Made by a program: the position numbers and the translations under genes. Under the pieces are notes generated by a model, which was not told the origin of the DNA, ran no database searches, and saw only the letters and a program-made list of their open reading frames with translations. Below, piece after piece: positions 11,293 through 22,320 of a DNA stretch of 64,000 nt. The first letter of the stretch is position 1; each line of letters starts with the position of its first letter. This DNA comes from Scalesia atractyloides (taxonomy: Eukaryota; Streptophyta; Magnoliopsida; Asterales; Asteraceae): contig CAMTDV010000003.1 in NCBI GenBank assembly GCA_947069175.1, positions 42,809,606 through 42,873,605 on the forward strand. The letters are read 5' to 3'.

Positions 11293-12820
11293 ACAATAGC
11301 TTTGTAAAATAACTTTGTCTTCAGACTTCTTGCAATCTTAAACATCTTTTAAAAACGTTGGTCTTTGGATAGCTTCAGCTTTAACAGCTTCTGTCTACAA
11401 CAGACTCCCCCTAAGCTGATGTATCCAATCACCAAATCTTCTAAATCGTTAGCGTTTGAGTAAAAACCTTTTTCGTCCTTGCATAGCAATCTTCAAAACT
11501 CTTCAACTTTGTCTGCAATGTAGAAAGGAGGTTCTACCATGCATCCAAGCAAACTCCTCTTTACCAAACTTCTCAGCAACACACGGCTACAATCTGTATA
11601 CTATAAAACAAACATCTCGAGAAACCATAAGAATTTTTCAACACAAGTTAAACAAATTATTATTATTCAAGAGATAGTAAAACTGTATCACAGATTAAGC
11701 ACTTCTCAACTCAAAATACATACTCACTTAACCTTTTAAGCACACATAACCTGCAAGTTCGTAAAAATTTTTGAACTCAGCTTCTAACACCGTCTCCCCC
11801 TTTCGGTAACAACTCCTCCATGAACAACCAATATCCCGTACATTAAAAATTTACAAGAAAATGAAATATTTTAGATTTTTATATTTTCTGAAAGCAAATA
11901 AAGTACAAAAAATTAAACACTTTATTGTACGAAAAAATAAACACTTTATTTTGTGAGTATCACCGGTAAGAAGATCATATCAGCAACATCAAACTGTTTT
12001 CACACTATCTTATTATTTTATATGCAATATTCATGAATAGCAGTCCAAGACAATTACCAGTATTGTTTGTCCACTTAAAAAAAATACATGAACATTTCAA
12101 GTACCATTACCTTGTGATCTATTTAGTTAATTTATACTGATATACTAGTGTGTCCCACTTCAGGACATACCCCCGCGATCAAGGTATGCACAAAATTAAT
12201 CGTAGTAGGTGAGTATACCGAAATTCATCCTTTTGAATTACAACGTTAGATAATTGGTGATCAGGTCAGTACTTCCGTATAGCAAAGAGACCAATATCCA
12301 ACGAGGGTTAGGACAAATACCAAATTTTGGTATGAATAATGCAATTTGCACATTTGAATGACTCTCTAGGAGAGCTTCTTCAATTTTTGGGATTTGGCAT
12401 TTCGCTCTTTTAAGATATCCCGGTTGTGCCTAGGTCAGCATATATCTGGATGCAGCAGAAGGACAACCTTGATACCCCGGATGAAATAACGATATAAAGA
12501 CCTAAAACCTCAGATTTTGGCAATCTATCAACGCAAGATTTAAGGTCATAAAACCATACGCCACTGATATGTTACCCACTCATGCCTTTTACCTACTGGT
12601 ACATCATATAATGAAGCTGCTATCACACTTGAACAATTTTCTTTCAATTTCAGTGTGACAGTCTAACTTGCTGATGTACTATCATTTCTTCTTTTTCACA
12701 CAGTGAAAACTCATTTTTGATTTTCTATTTTTTTATGTTTTTCATTTTCTATTTTCTTTTATGTTTTTGATTTTGGAAAAGTAGTAAATTATTTACAAAC
12801 TATTTTTGTGGAAAAAATGG
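11293..12820 (-). other. Post-pol non-coding region of element B
   Basis: There is no coding signal over 1.5 kb between the end of RNase H and the PPT. It matches the 47796-49292 region of element D along its length. It includes two internal G-rich purine tracts and the block at 12261-12292 that is also present in element A at 5921-5952. Confidence 0.7.
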
Positions 12821-13252
12821 TTATTCAGGATTCCTCATTCCATTGCGTTCGACTAAACATTCAAAACGAGCCCTGTCAAATACTTTTGTGTAAAGATCTG
12901 CTAGGTTATCTAGTGTGTCGACTCGATGCAGTTCAATTAATTTCTTTTCAGCACAATCTCGTATAAAATGATGACGAATGTCAATATGTTTTGTGCGACT
13001 GTGTTTTACGGGATTGTTGGTGATTGATATAGTGGCATTATTGTCTATCATAATAGGAGTACGAGTGAAATCCAAACCATAATCTCGCATCTGCTGTTGT
13101 ATCCAGAGAATCTGAGAGCAACAGCTACCCGCAGCAATATATTCAGCTTCACACGTCGAGGTGGACACGCAAGACTGCTTCTTGCATTGCTATGACACGA
13201 GCCTCCCTCCTAAGAACTGACAACCACCTGTGGTAGACTTCCTTATGGATTT
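12821..13252 (-). pseudogene. Element B RNase H
   Basis: Reads on the - strand with STCEAEYIAAGSCCSQ, DNNATISITNNPVKHS and HIDIRHHFIRDC, the conserved copia RNase H segments, ending ...RNGMRNPE with TGA near 12821. The acidic residues expected at DSDF, the CEAEY Glu and the DN Asp are visible. It is joined to RT by a damaged stretch at about 13170-13255, where two frames overlap. It would degrade the RNA strand during cDNA synthesis. Confidence 0.85.
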
Positions 13253-14345
13253 TCATCCTCCAAAGTCCGAATCAGTGAAATCAACAAACTTCAAATCACT
13301 AGCAGCTGGATACCGTAACCCAAGTTTAGGTTTCCCCTTCAAGTAACGAAGAATCCGCTTCACCACTTTCATATGTGACTCCTTTGGATTCGCTTGATAT
13401 TTGGCACAAAGACATACGACGAACATGATGTCGGGTCTTGAAGCAGTCAAGTACATCAGAGAACCAATCATTGCCCTGTATTGAGTTGGATCAACATCCT
13501 CCACACTCTCATGATCTGGACCATGATTGTGATTCTCAAAGATAGGTGTATTCAAAGTAGCGCAATCCTCCATTTTTAAAGGTGACAAAATGTCATACAC
13601 ATACTTCATCTGATGTATGAACATCCCATCCTTCTTCTGTTCAACTTGTAAACCCAAAAAGTAGGATAATTCACCCATCGCACTCATCTCAAACTTGCTC
13701 TTCATTACCTCTTCGAAATCATGACACATGTTCTCATCAGTTGACCCAAAAATGATGTCATCTACGTATACCTGTACCAGCAGAAAGTCTTCCTTCTTCC
13801 TCTTAATGAACAGTGTACTGTCAATCTGACCTCTTTCGAAACCATGTTTTAGCAAATGTGCTGACAGTGTCTCATACCACGCCCTAGGTGCCTGATGTAG
13901 TCCATACAATGCCTTATCAAGTCGATAGACTCGATCTGGATAGTCTGGATCAGAAAACCCGTCTGGCTGTGAGACATACACCACTTCTTGGACTTTCCCG
14001 TAAAGAAACGCACTCTTCACGTCAAGTTGGTAAACTTTGAATCCCTTGAATGAAGCAAAAGCTAGAACAAACGAATTGCTTCCAACCTTGCTACTGGTGC
14101 AAACACTTTATTGTAATCAATCCCCTCTTACTGATTGAACACTTTTACCACCAACCGAGCCTTATTTCTTATCACAATCCCTCGGTCGTCTTTCTTGCAC
14201 TTAAACACCCACTTAGTGCCTATTTCTTTTTCTCCTTCAGGTAGATCAACTAGCTCCCAAACCTTCAATTTCTTGAACTGAGCTAGTTCCTCTTGCATAG
14301 CTTCAACCCAACAATTGTCTTTTAGAGCCATATGAACATTCTTCG
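13253..14345 (-). pseudogene. Element B reverse transcriptase
   Basis: The RT start ALKDNCWVEAMQEELAQFKK is in 14128-14331, followed by a stop and frame damage near 14020-14130. The body, 13253-14020, has KSAFLYGKVQE, ALYGLHQAPRAWYE, the catalytic YVDDIIFGST at about 13750, and SRPDIMFVVCLCAKYQ. The catalytic Asp pair is intact in a 255-codon open frame. The same region in element D is more damaged. Confidence 0.88.
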
Positions 14346-14714
14346 GCTCCTCTTAGGCAATAAAGCAACCATACAAACATTCATTAATCAACCCAGTCTT
14401 CTGAATCGAAGTAAACAAACACACCTCTTCTTGTCTGAACACCTGCAGCAGGATCACCAATGATGTTTTCAACTGGATGATCTCTGTGTACTCGTGTGGT
14501 AGCAATGGTGTCAACAACCAGATTATCTCCCAGATTAGATCCAACCTCCCCCTGAATATTAGCAGTAGCAAACGGATTAGTGAAGTCCTCCCCTGAATAG
14601 GTTCAGACTCACTATCATTGGAGTCCTCTGGAGCTGCACTGGAAGAAGTTTATGGAGCATTTGTCATCGATACACTCGATCGAGGCATGAAGTCACACTC
14701 ACCATCTTCACAGA

Positions 14715-15350
14715 TCACAGTATGGATACCTGAGACTCATATGCATTAGAAAAATCAGGAATATTAAATAATTTAAACACATTGTCATAATCATATAATA
14801 TAGGTGGTCCACTCGTTAATTGTTGAGGTGAATAACTAGTGATTTCCATGTTAAATACCACCTCAATTTTACGAGTTTTTAGATTAAAATCCCTTTTATT
14901 CGATGTTCCAGGCATATAGCCTAAGAAGTAGCCCTCATCGGTTACCTCACCAAATTTTTGCTTATCTTTGTTTCGCACAATGGTGCAGGGTAATCCAAAT
15001 GGTTCAAAGCCTTTTAAGTTTGGTTTTCGGTTAAACAATAATTCGTGACATGTTTTGTTAAACCGTTTAACCGTCAAAACTTTGTTCAGGACATAGCAAG
15101 CTGTGTTCACAGTTTCTCCCCAGAAAAGAACTGGAAGCTTTGAATCAGATAGCATGGTCCTTGATAGTAAGCACGCCACTACAGACGAAGAATCCTTAGC
15201 ACCCATGTCCATGACATAAGTGTCATTTCTCCTCGGCGCTCTCATCACTATCAACTCATCTGGTATCACCAAACCAGGTTTCAGCACCAAAGCTTCAGAC
15301 TTTGTAAAGTGGACCGAGTGACCCTTGTCGCAGACTTGAGACACGCTCAT
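14715..15350 (-). pseudogene. Element B integrase with catalytic core deleted
   Basis: The open frame runs from the pre-integrase leader (MSVSQVCDKGHSVHF ... VMDMGAKDSSSVVACLLS) straight into the integrase C-terminal region (RTMLSDSKLPVLFWGE). In element D these two points are about 570 bp apart and enclose the HHCC zinc domain and the DDE core. B has therefore lost the zinc finger and all three catalytic residues in one in-frame deletion, with the junction at about 15159-15163. The C-terminal part (CHELLFNRKPNLKGFEPFG) is preserved. It cannot catalyse integration. Confidence 0.85.
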
Positions 15351-15365
15351 CAGATTGTGCTTCAG

Positions 15366-15590
15366 CTACTCAACATAGGTCACTTTGTCCAGTGTGATCT
15401 TCCCGTTAGTCACTTTTCCTCGACCGGTAATGTGCCCACCTTTAGCACCTACAAAATTCACATAACCACCATCTATATTCTCAAACTCTGTCAACAACCT
15501 CGCATCCCCCGTCATGTGCCTGGAGCAGCTACTATCAACATACCACAAGTTGATAATCCTCCTTAGGAGCTCCTGCACCATCCAACAAAA
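15366..15590 (-). pseudogene. Element B aspartic protease with altered active site
   Basis: Reads WYVDSSCSRHMTGDARLLTEF. The copia protease signature is D-S/T-G; here the Gly is Ser (GAT AGT AGC), whereas element D keeps DSG at the same place. This likely abolishes activity. The frame is otherwise open for 71 codons and ends one codon before the integrase leader. Confidence 0.8.
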
Positions 15591-17522
15591 TTAGTTAGAT
15601 TGGGGGACCCAAGCCTTAATGGTCTTGGGTATTCTAGATTCATCAATCATAGGAACATCCATCCAGTATCCATCACTCCTAACAGGAGTCTTGGATCTTA
15701 GACCTGTTGATGGAAATAGTTTTTGATTTCCACTAGGTCTGTGGTCATTAGGTTTCCTAACCATGTTTGGACTTTGCGACCTATGGAAATTTTGATTTTG
15801 GTGCCATGAATTTTCATGATGATAATTTCTAAAGCCATCGTTATAAAAATTTTGATTTCAAACATTCTGGTATCGATTTTGATATTGACCTTGACTTCTG
15901 AAACTATTTGATTGACCATTAAAGTTATTCATTTTTGGTGAACTACTTCTAGGTCTATCATATCTGTCTGATGTAGATGCAGGCTGAAATCTTTGTTGAT
16001 TTCTTTGAAAACGAGGAACTTGGTGAGTTCCTTTATCAGCCTTATCTACACCAACAACAACACTTTGTTGCTTAATAGCAGATATCTTTGGTGAGTTAAC
16101 CTTCTTCTCACCATCACCACTTTTTGCTGGTGATTTTTCTCTTTGTCTCTCACTTACCTGTGCTTCACTCTTTTTGTTAGGACAGCAGCTGGCAACATGT
16201 CCCTTTTCATCACATTTGAAGCAAGATTTTCTAGCCGAAGACTTCTTTACAGAAGCCTCTTGCCTAGATTCATCAGGCAGTGATGATGATGATGATGACG
16301 ATGCCTTAGAAGGATCTTGTTTAGCTTGCTTAACTTCTGATTTTTCTTTATTTATTTTTAGCAAACTGCACATTAGACTCTTTAGTAATAACAGGGACCT
16401 CTTTGTTCATGTCACTGCCTTTGACAAAATCAACCTTTTTAACAAAAACTTGTTTTTGATTCTTAGGGTGTGTATTCTTTGTTTTCAAAACAGTGTCTCT
16501 GTTATTTTCCTTCTTGGCATTTTCAGTCACATCAACATCCTCTGATGTGGAACTACCAGGTGTAGTAGACACAAAGTCTGTAATCTCTTCTTCATCTGGC
16601 AAGAAAGAATAGTCATAACCAAGAGGTGGTGGAACTTATTTAAACCTTTGAAGCCCACACAAGTCTTGTCATTACTCTTCTTCAGGCCATTCATCATGTG
16701 TTTCCTGACAAAAGATGAATCTCTGAATTGATTTAATTTCTTTTCAAGGTCACAGATTTTAAGTTGTGCTTCAGACAACTCTTTGCACTTTTCAGAAACC
16801 TCTTTTGTTTTCTCACTCATCGTATCATGAGCTAAGTCAATAACTTGAAGTTTTTCATTAAGATTACATGTTGGAATATTGATTTCTTCTTCATAACCTT
16901 TAATTTTCTTCAAGTATACTGACTCATTTCGTTTTACGAAAAAGTTCGATTCTTTTAGGTTTAAGAGCTCATTAGCCAGACTTTGGTTTTGCTTTGTTAA
17001 TGTGTCAACTTCACTTTGCAGTTCACGACACTTCAAACAAACAGAACTACCAGAGTTAGAACATACCTCGCCTGTTGATTTGCTTAGATCAGCCATGAAA
17101 GCATCAAAATCAGCAGCCATCTTCTTCTCTGTAGTATTCTGTTCTCCATCAGCCATCTCAGCTACCTTCTCTTGCTCTTCCTTAGCATCAGCTTTCACTT
17201 CTTCATCAGCAACTGGAGCTATCTCAGCCATAAACGCCTGTGATGCGTTGTTGTCACTCTCTAGATGAACACTCCAATCATAAGAACCCTCTCTAGCAGT
17301 AGAAATCAGGGCCTTTGATCCAGTGTTGTTTGACGCATTCTGTTGTTTGAACCATGACCAGGAGAATCTTGAAAGGATGAACTAGAACGCGATTCAGACT
17401 TTGCTCTTTGACACTCTCTAGCAAAATGTCCATAGTTGTGACAGTTGTAACACTTCACTTTTGACTTGTCAAAGCCCACACTTTTGCCAACGAACTTCCT
17501 ACCTATTCTGTTCATAAATCTA
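15591..17522 (-). pseudogene. Element B gag, 3' part: two zinc knuckles and coiled coil
   Basis: Reading on the - strand: a first zinc knuckle, CYNCHNYGHFAREC (about 17411-17452); an acidic coiled-coil segment (16527-17231, including CLKCRELQSEVDTLTKQNQS); a frameshift near 16600; then a Ser-rich linker and a second knuckle, CFKCDEKGHVASCC, in 15858-16373. This continues the gag begun at 29423; the two parts are separated only by element E. Two CCHC motifs flanking a long coiled coil is unusual compared with single-knuckle copia gags, and element D has the same layout. Confidence 0.8.
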
Positions 17523-17527
17523 TTCAC
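17523..17527 (+). repeat. Target-site duplication TTCAC, left copy (element E)
   Basis: TTCAC precedes the TGTAGC end of element E, and the same five bases follow its other end at 28359-28363. A 5-bp duplication fits gypsy integrase. Confidence 0.92.
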
Positions 17528-17710
17528 TGTAGCATTTGTCAAAAACGGGTTTCCAAAACCCGCTCCGTTTCATAATAGAATATCAAGTTATAAATGTCAC
17601 GTTGTATATTTATGATTATTTTGATTTTTAATGATACATAATTAATAAACAAACTAAACTATAAAAATTATATTTGATAAAAAGTTAAAACAAAATAAAT
17701 AAAATGAAAT

Positions 17711-17790
17711 GTTGCTGCCGGGACTCGAACCCGGGTCAGCCAGAACTGAAATCCAAAGACTTAACACACACACACATCACCACTCCGCCA
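17711..17790 (-). other. Antisense tRNA-like block in the E LTR
   Basis: On the - strand there is an A-box-like TGGCGGAGTGGTG (17778-17790) and a canonical B box, GGTTCGAGTCC (17721-17731), within a CCGGG-loop-CCCGG T-arm. The A-B spacing fits a long-variable-arm (Leu/Ser-type) tRNA. The acceptor strands do not pair, so it is a tRNA-derived relic, not a functional tRNA gene. A copy occurs in the other LTR near 25882-25961. Confidence 0.6.
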
Positions 17791-18633
17791 CTTGTTGTTT
17801 TCTGTCAACTTAGGGAAACAAATAACTCTTATATACAAACCGAGTTTAAACCGGTTGCGCCAACTGAGAAACCAAAATCGGCAATTCAACCGTCTAATCG
17901 TTTGATTAATCGCACATTCAGGTTTATAACCGATGCACCGATGATTTTTAATAAATTCAGATTGAATGAACATCAATTTTCATCATCATCGGTTTTTATA
18001 ACCGAAAATAATCAAAGTCCAAATTACTTCAATCAAAACCCTTCTCGTGACTCAGAAACATCAGAGAAACCTTCCATTTTACTTTCGTCATACTTTCAGT
18101 CCATCAGAACGCTTAAATCAACTCACCGGAAATTTCTGCAAGTTCGCCGGAAAACCGTATTCATCATCAAAACGGTAATTCTTTCAATACCATCGTAGTC
18201 TAACAATTGTTAAGCTATTTCTAACTTAAACCTTTCAATTGAAATCGAATTCAGACACCGTTATCAGATAATTCCAGTTCGCCGGAAAATTTCTGGAAAT
18301 CGTTATCTTCGTCTGTGAAACGGTAAGGACCTTCAAACACACTTTTAACGTTTGTTTATCACTTCAATTCCACGATTGGCTAATCAAAACGGTTAATTGT
18401 TTTGTTCAGTTGAGGTGCACAAAAACAGAGCCGATGCATTGCCAGAAATTCTGTGATAAAACATTCCTACGGTATGTTACTTCCAACACCGTCTCTGCCA
18501 TTTCATTTTAGCCTTAAGAATGATTGTTAATCGTAAAAACAAGAAAACGGATTAGTAACACCGTCGACTGTAATTCGAGTGAAGAAGACGAAGATAGTTA
18601 AGTTATAAGAATAATTAAAATTGGTATTTTAAA

Positions 18634-19050
18634 CGGGTTAGACACACAGTCCAGCGGTGGACTGTGTGCAAAATATACGCGCATGTCACGAGTTCGATCC
18701 CTGATACACGCACTCCCTATGTAATAAAATGCCTTTTTGTTTAAAACTGAACCGGGTTAACTCCGTTAGTTGTTAAGTATAATAAAAACCGAGATATTAA
18801 CCAGGTTAGACACACAGTCCAGCGGTGGACGGTGTGCAACACTAAGTCGCACGTCACGCGTTCGAAACCTGTTACTGGCACCGGTTGAACGAATTAAAAT
18901 GTTTTTGAAATTAAAAGAATTTTGGTTAAATCGAATTATTATATAAATATAATTAAAAACAAGATTATTTCGGGTTAGACACGTAGCTCAGTTGGTAGAG
19001 CTGCGTGCACGCGTACGGGAGGTCTCGGGTTCGAGTCTCACCCAGCGCAT
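18634..19050 (+). repeat. Three tRNA-like modules in tandem, period 168-169 bp, in the 5' E LTR
   Basis: Each module begins GGTTAGACAC (18636, 18804, 18973). Modules 1 and 2 have a D-arm-like hairpin (AGTCC-AGCGGT-GGACT) and B-box-like AGTTCGATCCC / CGTTCGAAACC. Module 3 has a near-perfect A box, GTAGCTCAGTTGGTAGAGC (18983-19001), and B box GGGTTCGAGTC (19027-19037). The AT-rich spacers are alike in length and weakly in sequence, so this looks like an old tandem triplication. Acceptor pairing is poor. The 3' LTR keeps the array at 26804, 26972 and 27141 with the same spacing; module 3 there lacks 7 bases. Confidence 0.65.
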
Positions 19051-19609
19051 ACTTACACACTGACCGAACCGGTCAACGGTCAACGGTCAACGCAAAATAA
19101 ACAATTTTTTTTATATATTTTTATTTATTTAATTTAATTTAAAAATCAATAAAAAATACTTAAAAATAACATTTTCAAAGATAGAAAATAGCCTTAAACT
19201 CACAAAAATATATCTAAAAATTCCATTAAAATCCTTAATAAAATCCACTCATTTACTATATTTTTCCGTTATTATTTAGGTTAGTTATTTCTCGTTGTTC
19301 CGCTCATCCAATTCGTGCTCATCTCACCATCTCCAATCCAACGCACCCAATGTGAGTGAATCTTACAAATTCCCCGTTTTAATCACGTTAGTGTATCATG
19401 TGTCTTGTTGTATATTATATTTAAATCATTGTGCATACATCATATCATGAACATGTGTATTCAGTTTGTTTCAACTATTGTGTGGTTATCGTTAGATGCA
19501 ATTTATTATTTTCAGTACATGCAATTTCATAGGCCGCCGCTCCCCATTACATTATGAGCGTTGAGCATGTTCCCCATTACATTATGAGCATGAACCTGGC
19601 GTGCCCATA

Positions 19610-19710
19610 TACGATCGGCTCCGTTTGATTGAGCCTTGATCGCACAGACATTTTCATTTTCAGTACATGCAATACGATCGGCTCCGTTTGATTGAGCCTT
19701 GATCGCACAG
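19610..19710 (+). repeat. 38-bp direct repeat in the E LTR
   Basis: A 38-base unit starting TACGATCGGCTCCG and ending TGATCGCACAG occurs at 19610-19647 and, identically, at 19673-19710. A shorter repeat, CCCCATTACATTATGAGC, lies just before it (about 19543 and 19572). Both are kept in the 3' LTR. Confidence 0.85.
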
Positions 19711-20184
19711 TTTCATTCATGTTATTTATCATATGATGTTGGTATGTTAATGTATGCTATCATGTGTTATTGTATGTTATAGTTGTGATTGCTATTGCTA
19801 CTGCTTGGTTATTTACATTTGCTCATTTATGATTATGCACAAATTTTCATTGATAAACTAACAAGAAAATCAATAACAAATGTTTATCTAACAAGGTTCA
19901 CTCGCCAACTTATGTTGACCCAAAAACCCCCATTTTTACACATGATACAGGTGAACCAGCTGCAGCCAGAAACACATAGGATTGGACTAGAAGAATAAAA
20001 TGATTTAGAGTTTGGGATTGTTATATTTGGTTTATTTTCTTGTATTGTATGGACATGTTTGGATATTTGGAAATGTAACTTTGACTTTAATAAATATGAA
20101 ACATGTTAGTAAATATCATGAGCTTTGGTGATAACCCAATTATGCCCCGACTCTTATTCCGCTGCGGGTCGGGGTGTGACAGAT

Positions 20185-20198
20185 TGGTATCAGAGCCA
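20185..20198 (+). other. Primer binding site of element E
   Basis: TGGTATCAGAGCCA, three bases after the 5' LTR, complementary to the 3' end of plant initiator tRNA-Met. Confidence 0.92.
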
Positions 20199-20990
20199 TG
20201 ACTATAGGGATATAGGATAGGTTATTAGACCCTTAGAGCCTATACTATAGTTGATTAGAAACTTATAAGATTTTTGTGTGTTACATGCCAAATTTCATGA
20301 TGTTTATATGTTTTATGTTAAATGTTACATTCAATATTATGCAAGCATGTTCATAAGTATGTATTATCATATAATGCCTATCATGAAACATATACTCATA
20401 ACATATCACATCCATGAAAGCACACACCACATCATGATTGCTTTTACAATGATTTTTGTGTTTTCAAATCTCATCAAAGTGAGTTCTCATGACGGGCATG
20501 TAGTAACTGGAAGGGTACCAGTACCGGTAGTCGGAACGTCCTGTCTAGGCTGGTATTCGTATAAATCCAAAATAAAGGACCAGTTTGCCTACCTGAGGAC
20601 TAACGATGAGAGTACGAAGTACCTATTAGGCCAAAGCATGCTATACCAAACGTCGTGTGAGCTAACCCCACTTTGAGTTGTCATTGTGTCTACACCTGGA
20701 CACGTTCCGACCAAACATCTCATGAACATATTTTGTGGTTTGCATTCAGGTGATGCGAGTGTTAAATTGCCAATACTAATGTGAATCCTACCAAGCCCAT
20801 AGTCATGGGGGCCCACATGACTATATAGGTGAAGGTATGGGGGACATTTGAGTTCCAACATGAGCAAACCCAAGACATCCTATGGATGTAGTTGCATTAT
20901 TGATATTTATGTTATTTTCATTTTCTTAAAGACACATGACACCTAAAAAGACACCATAAACTCACAACTTTCTCATGTATGTTCCTGTAG
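20199..20990 (+). other. 5' leader of element E
   Basis: About 790 bases between PBS and gag. There is no credible ORF or repeat; it presumably holds the packaging signal and RNA leader. Confidence 0.6.
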
Positions 20991-22320
20991 ATGTCGTCCA
21001 GACAACAACGAAGGGGTAAAAGATCAGGAAGGTCTCAGGAACGCTTGGCCACACAAATCGCGAAACAAATGGCCATGATACTGCCTGACATTGTGGTCCA
21101 AGTACAACAAGCCCTCGCTACAAATCCTACTAACCCTCCCCAACAACATGACCAGAACATCGACAACCCTCCTACCAGCAAGTGCTCATACAAACATTTC
21201 AAATCTTGTGATCCTCCTAAATTTGAGGGGACCGAAGGTGTCACTGCTCTCCTCCACTGGTTCGAGGAAATGGAAAACACCTTCCTCAACTGCGATTGTC
21301 CTGAGGATCGCAAGGTTCGATACGCCACCGGGAGACTATTTGGGGTAGCTCTCACTTGGTGGAATACTGAAAAAGGGAAGAGGGGAACTGATGATGCAAT
21401 GGCCTTAACTTGGGAGGAGTTAAGGGAAATCATGACTAGGCGTTTCTGTCCTAGGAGTGAAATTAAAAAGTTGGAGGACGAATTTCATTCTTTAAAACAG
21501 AAGGAGGGGGATCACACCACCTATAACAAGAGATTCTTGGAGTTGAACCAAATGGTTCCAAATTTGTTTACCCCAACTTATCGTTTGATCGAGCATTATA
21601 TTCGAGGACTTCCCTCGAAAATCCAAGATTCAGTTCTCAGCGTTTCACCGGTAACACTTGAAGCTGCTATGGAGCTAGCGACTGAACTGACCGAGAATCG
21701 AATTCGCAACGGGAAGTTTAAAGAGGAGAAAAAGAAAGCCCCTGTTGAGGGTCAAACTTCAAACCACTCCATCTCTTCCTCTAAGTTTGCTAACAAGAGG
21801 AAGCGCAACACCAGAAACTTCGCCGTTACATAAACCAACTCCCCTATTCCTGCTGCACCCATTACCCAAGTCGCTCCTTCACCTGCACCATACAAAAGAC
21901 CCTACTCTAGCCCGTTACCAAAATGTAACCGTTGCCAATATCACCATTCTCCTGATTATCCTTGCCAGCATTGCACCGGCTGTGGTCGCGCGGGTCATAC
22001 TGTTCAAACCTGCCGCATGCCCCAGCGAACGAACCGCCACCAACCTTTAACCCAAACTCACCAACAATTAATGGGTCAAGCCCAACAACCCCTACTATTA
22101 CCACCCACCCAACATTTAGCCCAAACATATTACCAACCCGATTATCCTATGGGTCAACCTATGCGGGCTTGCTACAATTGCGGAGACCCAAGCCATTTCA
22201 GAAACACTTGTCCAAGGTTGGTAAACATTATTCATGCTCAGGCTCAAGCCAACACAGTGAACCAAGCGAACCAAGCTCCTCCACCTGCAAGAGGAAGAGC
22301 TTTCAATATCAACGCTAATC
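20991..22320 (+). pseudogene. Element E gag
   Basis: The ATG at 20991 follows the leader; residues ~70-230 form a retrotransposon gag domain (LLHWFEEMENTFLNC, ALTWWN, FHSLKQ, YNKRFLEL). An in-frame TAA at 21831-21833 breaks the frame (plausibly CAA to TAA). The same frame then continues into two zinc knuckles, CTGCGRAGHTVQTC (~21970-22015) and CYNCGDPSHFRNTC (~22168-22215), both CX2CX4HX4C. Gag forms the particle and binds element RNA. Gag and pol share one frame, as in chromoviruses. Confidence 0.88.

Larger units (their letters stand above)
17528..20181 (+). repeat. 5' LTR of element E (2654 bp)
   Basis: Starts TGTAGCATTTGTC and ends GGTCGGGGTGTGACA; it pairs with 25697-28358. It contains an antisense tRNA-like block (17711-17790), three tRNA-like modules at a spacing of 168-169 bp (18634-19050), and a 38-bp direct repeat (19610-19647 and 19673-19710). 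The segment near 19900-19970 (CTCGCCAACTTATGTTGAC) recurs in the two solo LTRs of the window, so the three are related. Confidence 0.95.

Noticed and set aside
17704..18198. 164-codon open frame in the E LTR (and 131 codons at 25874-26269) starting MKCCCRDSNPGQPE
   Set aside because: RDSNPG is the familiar translation of a reverse tRNA T-arm. The frame exists because of the tRNA-like block, and its length differs between the two LTRs owing to a stop; not a gene.
18973..19050. Functional tRNA gene in the LTR
   Set aside because: A and B boxes are good, but acceptor and anticodon stems do not pair and the two LTR copies differ by 7 bases in the anticodon region. Kept only as tRNA-like.
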